A stretch of 64,000 bases of DNA from assembly GCF_029211185.1 (NCBI RefSeq), contig NZ_JARGDO010000012.1:62001-126000 (forward strand), given 5' to 3'. Positions within the stretch are counted from its first letter, which is position 1, and each line of letters begins with the position of its first letter. Origin of the DNA: Tessaracoccus caeni (lineage in GTDB: Bacteria; Actinomycetota; Actinomycetes; Propionibacteriales; Propionibacteriaceae). Positions 7,632 through 14,717 of this stretch are shown here, piece by piece. A program made the translations under genes and the position numbers. Under the pieces are notes generated by a model. It searched no databases. It was given only the letters and a program-made list of their open reading frames with translations, and had not been told where the DNA came from.

Positions 7632-9812
7632 ATGACCACCGCACCGAGCGCCGCGACGACGCCACACAACGTGCTGATGCGCGCTGGCGGCACCGCCGTC
7701 TTCCTCCGTGTCGAAGCCGACTCCCTGCCGGAGGTGCTCTACTGGGGCCGCGACCTCGGCGCCCTCTCCGACGCCGGCCTCGAGGCCTGGGGCTCCGCGC
7801 GCGTCGGATCGGTGTCCGGCTGCGCCGATGTGTCCCCGAGGATCTCCCTGGTGCCCAGCCAGGCGGAGGGCTGGCTGGGGACGCCCGGGCTCGCCGGATC
7901 GCGTTCGGGACTGGATCAGTTCTCGGCCTTCCGGCCCGTGTCCGTCGAGGTGCGGGCCTGCGACGGCACCGACGGCGCCCCATCTCAGGTGATGATCGCC
8001 GCGCACGACGACGAGGCCGATCTCGACCTCACTCTCGACGTCGAACTCACGCCGTCGGGCCTGCTGCGCACCCGCGCCACGCTCACCAACCGGGGTACGG
8101 ACGGGTACGGCGTCGATTCGCTGCTGCTGGCGCTGCCGACCCCCGCGTCGGAGACCCAGGTGATCGATCAGTCCGGGCACCACCTGCGCGAGAGCGCCAC
8201 CGCCACCCACGAGTTCACCATCGGCACCCACGAACGCACCATCCGCATCGCGCGCGGCCACACCGCCTCCACCATCCACGGCACCTGCGAGCCCGGCGCC
8301 GGCTGGGGCAAGGGGCAGGTGCACTACGTGCACGTCGCGTGGTCGGGCAACACTCGTTCGGTGGCCGAGCGTACGGTGCTCGGCCAGCAGGTGCTGCTCG
8401 GCGGCGAGCTGCTGATGCCCGGAGAGGTGGTGCTGAACCGGGACGAGTCGTATTCGTCACCGTGGCTGGTCGCCACCTGGGGCGAGGGCCTCGACCAGGC
8501 CGCCGCCCGCATCCACGACTTCCTCCGGGCACGCCCCGGGCACCCGCGCTCGACGCGACCCGTCACCTTCAACGCGTGGGAGGCGGTCTACTTCGACCAT
8601 TCCCTGCCCCGCCTGCTCGATCTGGTCGAGGTGGCCGCCGAGGCCGGAGCCGAGCGCTTCGTGCTCGACGACGGCTGGTTCGGCTCCCGCCGCGACGACA
8701 ACTCCGGCCTGGGCGACTGGGTGGTCTCCCCCGACGCCTGGCCGAACGGCCTGAACCCGCTGGCCGACGCGGTGCACGCCAAGGGCATGGAGTTCGGGCT
8801 CTGGTTCGAGCCCGAGGCCATCAACCCCGATTCCGACGCAGCCCGCGCGCACCCCGAATGGATCCTGTCCCCGCGCACCCACCGCCCGCAGGAGGCCCGC
8901 GGCCAGCAGGTGATCGACCTCACCAACCCCGAGGCCTTCGACCACGTGCTGGGCCAGATGCGCACCGTCCTGGCCGACACCAAGGTCGACTTCATCAAGT
9001 GGGACTACAACCGCGACCTCTACGAGTCGATCTCGCCGCGCACCGGTCGCCCCGCCTACCACGCTCAGATCCTGGCCACCTACCGGTTGATGGACATCCT
9101 GCTCGCCGAGCACCCCGGGCTGGAGATCGAGTCCTGCGCCGGCGGCGGCGGCCGCATCGACCTGGGCATCATGGAGCGCGCCGTGCGGGTGTGGGGCTCC
9201 GACTGCATCGACCCGCTCGAGCGCCAGCAGATCGAGGCCGGCACGTCACTGCTCCTGCCGCCGGAACTGGTGGGCTCGCACGTCGCCTCCACCACGTCGC
9301 ACACCACCAGCCGCACCCTGAACCTCAGCGTGCGCGCCTCCACCGCGATGTTCAACCACATGGGCGTCGAATGGAACCTGCTGGACGCCTCCGACCAGGA
9401 GCGCCGCGACCTCGCCGGCTGGATCGCCCTGCACAAGCGCTTCCGTCCGCTGTTCCACACCGGACGGGTGGTGCACGTCGACTATCCCGATGACGGCTGG
9501 AGCATCCACGGCGTCGTCTCGCAGGATCGCGACGAGGCCGTCTTCAGCCTGATGCGGATCGCCACCTCGGCCGCCCGTCCAGGCCCCGCGATCACGCTGC
9601 CCGGGCTGAATCCCGACGCCGACTACCGGCTCGCCGATCTGCGTCCCGAAGGCGTCGCCTCACCCGTGCGCTTCGACGCGCATTCGCCGGAGTCCTGGGC
9701 CTGGTGGCGGGAGGGTCTCACCCTCCCCGGCAGCGTGCTCAGCACCGCCGGCCTCCGCTTCCCCGACCTGGATCCCGCGCAGGTGATCCTGGTACACCTC
9801 ACACGGGCCTGA
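7632..9812 (+). CDS. Alpha-galactosidase, GH36 family
   Basis: 726-residue retaining alpha-galactosidase, the usual length for bacterial GH36. It has an N-terminal beta-sandwich, a central (beta/alpha)8 barrel (about 330-640) and a C-terminal beta domain. Catalytic nucleophile D458 lies in FIKWDYNRD and acid/base D524 in GSDCIDPLERQQIE; the WEAVYFD and DDGWFGSR barrel strands are also present. AAGGAG precedes ATG 7632. No signal peptide, so it acts in the cytoplasm on imported alpha-galactosides such as melibiose or raffinose. Its stop abuts the convergent LacI gene, and the sugar ABC genes follow, so it probably processes their cargo. Confidence 0.95.
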   Translation: MTTAPSAATTPHNVLMRAGGTAVFLRVEADSLPEVLYWGRDLGALSDAGLEAWGSARVGSVSGCADVSPRISLVPSQAEGWLGTPGLAGSRSGLDQFSAFRPVSVEVRACDGTDGAPSQVMIAAHDDEADLDLTLDVELTPSGLLRTRATLTNRGTDGYGVDSLLLALPTPASETQVIDQSGHHLRESATATHEFTIGTHERTIRIARGHTASTIHGTCEPGAGWGKGQVHYVHVAWSGNTRSVAERTVLGQQVLLGGELLMPGEVVLNRDESYSSPWLVATWGEGLDQAAARIHDFLRARPGHPRSTRPVTFNAWEAVYFDHSLPRLLDLVEVAAEAGAERFVLDDGWFGSRRDDNSGLGDWVVSPDAWPNGLNPLADAVHAKGMEFGLWFEPEAINPDSDAARAHPEWILSPRTHRPQEARGQQVIDLTNPEAFDHVLGQMRTVLADTKVDFIKWDYNRDLYESISPRTGRPAYHAQILATYRLMDILLAEHPGLEIESCAGGGGRIDLGIMERAVRVWGSDCIDPLERQQIEAGTSLLLPPELVGSHVASTTSHTTSRTLNLSVRASTAMFNHMGVEWNLLDASDQERRDLAGWIALHKRFRPLFHTGRVVHVDYPDDGWSIHGVVSQDRDEAVFSLMRIATSAARPGPAITLPGLNPDADYRLADLRPEGVASPVRFDAHSPESWAWWREGLTLPGSVLSTAGLRFPDLDPAQVILVHLTRA

Positions 9813-10874
9813 TCAGGAGGGCGCGGGCCCCGTCGATCCACGAACGACGAGACGACAGGGCAACAGGGCCGGGCCGGGCGTCAGCCGCACGGCTCCCGCA
9901 CTCTCGGGATTGATGGCGGCCAGCACGGCCAGCATCGCGCACCGCCCCATCTCCGCGAGGGGAAGCGCCATGGTGCTCAGCAACGGCACCATGTCGTCGG
10001 CCAGCCGGCGCTCGTCGTCGTAGCCCATGATCGACAGGTCGCCAGGCACCTCCAGGCCCAGCCGCGCGGCCGCCAGCAGCGCTCCGCTGGCGGCGCGATC
10101 GTTCGGCATCAGGATCGCCGTGGGCCGGTCCGCCACGGGAACGTCCAGCATCCGCAGCGCCGCGTGGTAGCCGGGGATGAGCTTGTAGTCGGCGATCGTC
10201 ACCCAGTCCTCCCGCACGGGCAGCGTCGCCGCAGCCATGGCCAGCCGGAACCCCTCCTGGCGCTGCCACGTGGCCGGAGCCGTGTCCTCGCCCCCGATGA
10301 AGGCGATACGACGATGGCCCAACTCGATCAGGTGCTCCGCCGCCGTCCGACCGCCGGCCACCTCGTCGGGCAGGAAGACGGGCAGCCGCAGCGCGCCCTC
10401 CGACGAGTCCGGCCTCGGATAGCAGTTCGCCAACGCCCCGGGCACCGAGAGAAAGGAGTCGAGGACGGTGGTCTCGCGCATGCCAACCCTCAACAGGATC
10501 AGGCCATCGACGTTGCGCCCGAGCAGGCCCGCGATCGCCGCCGCACCGTCGTCGGCGCGTCGCTCGCTGTCGGCCGAGACGATCACGAACCCGTGCTCGC
10601 CGGCCGCGCGGTCGGCGCCCGCGATGATCTCACCGTCGAAAGGGCCGGTCACCGCGACGTCGGAGATCACGCCGATGATGCCGGAGCGCTGGTTGCGCAG
10701 GCTGCGGGCCACCTGATTGGGGGTGTAGCCCAGCTGCGCGGCCGCCTCGCGGATCCGCTGCTGGGTCTCCTTGGCCAAGAACCCGTCCGCGCGCTGGTTG
10801 AACACCATCGACACGGAACTGCGCGCCACCCCAGCCAGATCGGCCACGTCCTGCGCCGTCGCTCGTCGTGCCAC
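9813..10874 (-). CDS. LacI-family transcriptional regulator
   Basis: 353 residues from GTG 10874, with GAGGAGGA upstream. The N-terminal helix-turn-helix (TAQDVADLAGVARSSVSMVFN, residues 6-26, then the hinge helix PNQVARSLRNQ) is followed by a periplasmic-binding-protein-like effector domain (about 60-340). Family members sense a sugar and repress nearby uptake or hydrolase genes. Located downstream of the ABC genes on the same strand, beyond a terminator hairpin, and convergent with GH36. The effector is probably an alpha-galactoside or a breakdown product (inference). Confidence 0.93.
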   Translation of the reverse strand: MARRATAQDVADLAGVARSSVSMVFNQRADGFLAKETQQRIREAAAQLGYTPNQVARSLRNQRSGIIGVISDVAVTGPFDGEIIAGADRAAGEHGFVIVSADSERRADDGAAAIAGLLGRNVDGLILLRVGMRETTVLDSFLSVPGALANCYPRPDSSEGALRLPVFLPDEVAGGRTAAEHLIELGHRRIAFIGGEDTAPATWQRQEGFRLAMAAATLPVREDWVTIADYKLIPGYHAALRMLDVPVADRPTAILMPNDRAASGALLAAARLGLEVPGDLSIMGYDDERRLADDMVPLLSTMALPLAEMGRCAMLAVLAAINPESAGAVRLTPGPALLPCRLVVRGSTGPAPS

Positions 10875-10892
10875 GTCGTCCTCCTCTCTCCT

Positions 10893-10938
10893 GAGAAAAC
10901 ACCTCGCGGCCAGCGACGACGAGTCGCTGACCGCGAGG
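10893..10938 (-). terminator. Intrinsic terminator after the sugar ABC operon
   Basis: Read on the minus strand, CCTCGCGG and AGCGAC pair with GTCGCT and CCGCGAGG (arms 10902-10917 and 10923-10938, with a 2-nt internal bulge). TTTT follows in a U-rich tail (10893-10899). It lies between the last permease gene and lacI, so it should separate or attenuate lacI transcription from the transporter operon. Confidence 0.75.
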
Positions 10939-10956
10939 AGGTAGGGAATAGGCCGA

Positions 10957-11862
10957 TCAGCCCTTGACCGCGCCGGAGGTCATGCCTCGGACGAAGTAGC
11001 GCTGCAGGGCGAAGAACACGGCGAGCGGCAGGACCATCGACAGGAACGCGCCTGCCGTGACCAGGTGCCAGTTCTCGCCACGGCTGCCGAGCAGGCCGGC
11101 CAAGGTGACGGTCATCACGCTGTTCTGGCCCTGGCCCAGGAAGATCAAGGCCACCAGCATGTCGTTCCACACCCAGAGGAACTGGAAGATCGCGAACGAC
11201 GCCAGAGCCGGGGTGGACATGGGGATGATCAGCTTCCAGAAGGTCTGCCAGTGCGTGGCACCGTCGATCTTCGCCGACTCCACCACCGACTTGGGCAGCG
11301 TCGCCATGTAGTTGCGCAGGATGTAGACCGCCAGCGGCATGCCGAAGCCCGCGTGAGCCAACCACACCGTCGCGAACTGACCCTGAATGCCCAGCTGCTG
11401 GAAGATGATCGACAGCGGCACGAAGGCCACCTGGTTCGGGATCACCAGCAGGCCGACGATCAGGATGAACAGGAAGTCGCGTCCCTTGAACTCCATGAAC
11501 GTGAACACGTACGCGGCGAACGCGGCGATCAGGATCGGGATGATCGTGGCCGGAACCGCGACCGTCAGCGAGTTGATGAACGACAGGCCCATCGGGGTCG
11601 AGCCCGAGGTGAGCACCTCGGAGTAGTTCTCGATGGTGATCTGCGCCGGATTGGCGAAGACATTCCACCAGCCGTTGGCGTTGGCCTCGGTGCGGGGACG
11701 AAGCGACGTCACCAGCAGACCGAAGGTCGGCACCAGCCAGATCAGGCACATGATCACGACGATGGATTCGATGATCCACAGACCCTTGTTCGACCCGACG
11801 GAATGCGACTTGTCCTCGCCGCGAGCCACCTTCGGCTTCTTCTTGACTGCTGCGGTGCTCAT
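10957..11862 (-). CDS. Carbohydrate ABC transporter permease (MalG type)
   Basis: 301-residue inner-membrane permease of the CUT1 sugar uptake class with six predicted membrane segments. The EAA loop is visible as ESAKIDGATHWQTFWKLIIP, which contacts the ATPase. The start ATG overlaps the stop of the MalF-type gene (ATGA). No ATPase gene is in the operon; as in many actinobacteria, a shared MsiK-like ATPase elsewhere would be needed. Ligand likely an alpha-galactoside or related oligosaccharide from context. Confidence 0.93.
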   Translation of the reverse strand: MSTAAVKKKPKVARGEDKSHSVGSNKGLWIIESIVVIMCLIWLVPTFGLLVTSLRPRTEANANGWWNVFANPAQITIENYSEVLTSGSTPMGLSFINSLTVAVPATIIPILIAAFAAYVFTFMEFKGRDFLFILIVGLLVIPNQVAFVPLSIIFQQLGIQGQFATVWLAHAGFGMPLAVYILRNYMATLPKSVVESAKIDGATHWQTFWKLIIPMSTPALASFAIFQFLWVWNDMLVALIFLGQGQNSVMTVTLAGLLGSRGENWHLVTAGAFLSMVLPLAVFFALQRYFVRGMTSGAVKG

Positions 11863-12851
11863 GCGTTCTCCTCCTGAAGCCGGAACTGGCGCACCTGGTA
11901 GACCAACACCGGAATGATGGCCACGACCAGGATCACGACGATGGCCGATGCCTTACCGGGGTCGTACTGCCGGAACAGCGCGTTGTAGAAGGCGTTGCCG
12001 AGGACGTTGGTGTTGTAGTTGCCGTTGGTCATGGCGTAGACGATGTCGAAGACCTTCATCACGCCGATGAGAACGGTGATGAACACCGTGATCACCGTCG
12101 GCCATGCCTGCGGAAGGATGATCCTCCAGAAGATCTGGCCTTCCTTGGCGCCGTCGATGCGGCCGGCCTCGATGGTGTCCTCCGGCACGCCCTTGAGCGC
12201 GGCGGAGAGCAGCACCATGGCGTAGCCCACCTGGGTCCAGATGTAGACGACCATCAGCATGAAGGTGTTGAACCGCAGCGTGTCGACCTGAAGCCAGGTC
12301 TGCGGCTCGCCACCCAGCGCCACCAGGATGGCGTTGAACAGACCGGTCTGCGGGGAGCCCGGGGGCTTCCAGGCGTAGACAAGGTTCCAGATGGTCGAGG
12401 CGCCGACCATCGAGATCGCCATGGGCAGGAAGATGATCGACTTCGCGACCTTCTCCGCCGTGGGCTTCAGCTTGTCGACGAGCACCGCCACCAACAGGCC
12501 GAAGCCGACGATGCCCACCGGGGCCACCAGGATCCACAGCACGTTGTTGATCAGCGTGTTGATGAAGGTGGGATCGGTGAACAGCTTGACGTAGTTGTTG
12601 AAGCCGACGAATTTGCCGAGCGTGCCGCTGTTGCCCGCCCGGAAGCTGCCCACGATGGTTTCCACCGCGGGATACAGCAGGAAGACGGTGATCACGCCGA
12701 AGGCGGGAATCAGGAGGGCATAAGGCTTCAGCCGCTCCTCCCACTTCTTCGGCAGCAGTTCACACGCCTTGTTCAGGAGCCAGAAGAGGACGATCGCCCC
12801 CAACACTCCGACCACGACCGCGCCGAGCGCGAGACCTAGTTTCTCAATCAT
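11859..12851 (-). CDS. Carbohydrate ABC transporter permease (MalF type)
   Basis: 330-residue CUT1-class permease with an extra N-terminal membrane helix, several further membrane segments and the EAA loop EAGRIDGAKEGQIFWRIILPQ. It forms the heterodimeric channel with the MalG-type protein encoded 4 nt overlapping downstream. Preceded by the binding-protein gene with a 66-nt gap, so all three are one operon. Confidence 0.93.
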   Translation of the reverse strand: MIEKLGLALGAVVVGVLGAIVLFWLLNKACELLPKKWEERLKPYALLIPAFGVITVFLLYPAVETIVGSFRAGNSGTLGKFVGFNNYVKLFTDPTFINTLINNVLWILVAPVGIVGFGLLVAVLVDKLKPTAEKVAKSIIFLPMAISMVGASTIWNLVYAWKPPGSPQTGLFNAILVALGGEPQTWLQVDTLRFNTFMLMVVYIWTQVGYAMVLLSAALKGVPEDTIEAGRIDGAKEGQIFWRIILPQAWPTVITVFITVLIGVMKVFDIVYAMTNGNYNTNVLGNAFYNALFRQYDPGKASAIVVILVVAIIPVLVYQVRQFRLQEENA

Positions 12852-12917
12852 TGAGTCACCTCCCAGAAGGGACGGCGGCGGACGATGCCGCCCGCCGCCG
12901 ACCTCACTGGTTGTCGG

Positions 12918-14246
12918 TTACTGCTCGTCCGTCGGCCACGCCGAGTCGATGAACTTCAGCGTGGTGTCGAGATCGGTACGGCCGGAGGTGTAGTCGACCA
13001 TGCCGGTCCAGAACGAACCCGCACCCACGGCGCCGGGCATCTGGTCGGAACCGTCGAAGCGGAACAGCGTCGCGTCGGACACCGAAGCGGCAACGGCGCG
13101 CAGGGTCTCATTGGGGTACTTCGAGGTGTCGAAGGACTTCAGCGGGGACAGCCATGCACCGGTGTCGGACTGCTTCTCACCGAAGGTGGGATCGGTGGTC
13201 ATGAAGGCCATGACCTTCTTGACGTTGTCGTCGTTCGCGGTGAACGCGGCAGCCATGTCGCCGCCGCCGAGGAAGGCGCTCTCGCCCTTCACCGACGGGG
13301 TCAGGAACATGCCGACGATGTCGTCGAGCTGATCGAAGATCTCATCCGGGAAGAAGCCGCGCTGGGTGATGAAGTTGCCCTGCTTGCCGAGGTAGCACTT
13401 GGGATCCTCGTCGAACATCGGGTTCAGCGACTGCGCCATGGCGTTGGCGGAGGCGTTCTCGACGCCGCCGTAGACGTTGCCCGGGGTCATGATGATCTGA
13501 TCGAAGATGGCGACGGCCTCGCGGATCTCGGGGCTGTCGAACTTGATCTCACCCGCGACCCACTTGTCGTAGACCTCGGCGCCGCCGGTCTGCAGGACGT
13601 AGTCCTCGATCCAGTCGGTGGCGGGCCAGCCGGTGGCCGGGCCCGACTCCATGCCGAAGCAGAGCGGGGTGTTGCCGTCGGCCTTGATCTTGTCGATCAG
13701 AGCCAGCAGCTCCTCGTGGTTGTTGGGCACGGTGTACCCGGCGGCCGTGAAGGCCGGCTTGTTGTACCAGTAGAACGACTTGCCGTTCATCGCCATCGGC
13801 GCGCCGTAGATGGTGCCGTCGACGGTGGCGGCATCGAGGAAGCCGGGAACGATGTCGGCCTGCAGCTTGGGCAGGTCGACCTGGCTCTCGAGCGACTGCA
13901 GCTTGCCGTCCTTGGCCATCTTCTGCAGGATGCCCGGCTGCGGGAAGATCGCGATGTCAGGCGCGTCGCCCGACTGCACCTTGGCGACGATCTGGATCTC
14001 GAACTCGTTGGACTGGATGAAGTCGAACGTCACGCCGTTGGCGTCACCCCAGGTCTTCATGTCCTCCTGGAACGCCTCCGACTGGTCGCCGGAGAAGGCG
14101 TACATGACCTGGATGGTCTCCTTGGCAGTGGCCTCGCCGGAGTTCCCGGACCCGGGATCGGGCTCGGTGCCACCTCCACCCAGACATGCAGTGAGGGCCA
14201 GGCTGGCCACGGCCAGACCAGCGACGAGGGATTGCTTGATGCGCAT
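12918..14246 (-). CDS. Extracellular solute-binding lipoprotein (sugar)
   Basis: 442-residue family-1 binding protein. ATG 14246 is chosen because AAAGGAG lies 9 nt upstream; it gives a lipoprotein signal peptide with lipobox LTAC and acylated C21, followed by a glycine-rich tether. Binding-protein folds are seen throughout (for example YWYNKPAFTAAGYTVP and AFLGGGDMAAAF). It captures the sugar outside the membrane and delivers it to the MalF/MalG-type permeases encoded next. First gene of the operon; upstream lie an inverted repeat and repeated ACACGTGT boxes. Confidence 0.93.
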   Translation of the reverse strand: MRIKQSLVAGLAVASLALTACLGGGGTEPDPGSGNSGEATAKETIQVMYAFSGDQSEAFQEDMKTWGDANGVTFDFIQSNEFEIQIVAKVQSGDAPDIAIFPQPGILQKMAKDGKLQSLESQVDLPKLQADIVPGFLDAATVDGTIYGAPMAMNGKSFYWYNKPAFTAAGYTVPNNHEELLALIDKIKADGNTPLCFGMESGPATGWPATDWIEDYVLQTGGAEVYDKWVAGEIKFDSPEIREAVAIFDQIIMTPGNVYGGVENASANAMAQSLNPMFDEDPKCYLGKQGNFITQRGFFPDEIFDQLDDIVGMFLTPSVKGESAFLGGGDMAAAFTANDDNVKKVMAFMTTDPTFGEKQSDTGAWLSPLKSFDTSKYPNETLRAVAASVSDATLFRFDGSDQMPGAVGAGSFWTGMVDYTSGRTDLDTTLKFIDSAWPTDEQ

Positions 14247-14282
14247 TTGCCTTGCTCCTTTGCAGCGGTTCTCCGGCGCGGT

Positions 14283-14303
14283 CGCGCGGAGTATCACCGC
14301 GCG
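14283..14303. promoter_or_regulatory. Inverted repeat upstream of the binding-protein gene
   Basis: CGCGCGG and CCGCGCG (7-bp arms, 7-nt spacer) lie 37-57 nt upstream of the sugar-binding lipoprotein start. A LacI-family gene belongs to the same locus, so this is a candidate operator or mRNA leader hairpin. It does not match the classical LacI-family consensus. Confidence 0.35.
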
Positions 14304-14382
14304 AATGTAACATGACGCCCCTCTTGGCCGTCCAGCCTTCCGGGCAAACCTTTACCGAACTGTTATGCCTTGTGCCGCCGCG

Positions 14383-14433
14383 CTGACACGTGTAGCGGAG
14401 AACCCCACGAGGACTGACCTGACACGTGTAGCG
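14383..14433 (+). repeat. Direct repeat CTGACACGTGTAGCG, two copies 36 bp apart
   Basis: Identical 15-mers at 14383-14397 and 14419-14433, each with a palindromic ACACGTGT core. They lie 137-187 bp upstream of the sugar ABC operon start. Two copies at a spacing near 3.4 helical turns could be regulator sites. The ACACGTGT core recurs in a perfect palindrome upstream of the ABC exporter at 28048. Confidence 0.45.
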
Positions 14434-14445
14434 CCCCTCGCGCTC

Positions 14446-14697
14446 CTCGAGGAGAGCGACTGGCAGCCAGAAGACAGTCCCAGCCCCTTCTTCACGCTCT
14501 TCGAGGCGCGAGGCCGCCCGCGGCCGAGCCTCGAGGAGAGCAACGGGCAGCCAGACGACAGTCCCAGTCCCTTCTTCACGCTCTTCGAGGTGCGAGGCCG
14601 CCCGCGGCCGAGCCTCGAGGAGAGCGACAGGCAGCCGGAAGACAGTCCCCGCCCCGGATCACGCTCTGTTCGAGGCTCCGGCTTCGGTGCTCGTTCC
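14446..14697. repeat. 84-bp tandem repeat, three units
   Basis: Units begin with CTCGAGGAGAG at 14446, 14530 and 14614, an exact 84-bp period. The first two differ at few positions; the third decays after about 40 bp. Each unit carries TTCGAGG and CCTCGAGG elements resembling the repeats at 57924. An open frame runs through the block, but its composition is repeat-driven and it has no ribosome site, so I do not call it a gene. The block fills most of the 14247-14717 gap. Confidence 0.8.
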
Positions 14698-14717
14698 TCG
14701 CCCTGAGCCTCCGCACC

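Noticed and set aside
9806-9819. CCTGATCAGG dyad between GH36 and lacI as a bidirectional terminator
   Set aside because: Arms are only 5 bp and include both stop codons; too short to call.
12885-14315. Long plus-strand open frame opposite the sugar-binding protein gene
   Set aside because: Antisense shadow of a high-GC gene; the minus strand carries a clear lipoprotein signal, lipobox and binding-protein pattern.
14446-14697. Possible CRISPR array or a repeat-containing protein of about 113 residues
   Set aside because: The repeats are 84-bp tandem units without spacers, no cas genes are nearby, and the open frame lacks a ribosome site and follows from the repeat period.
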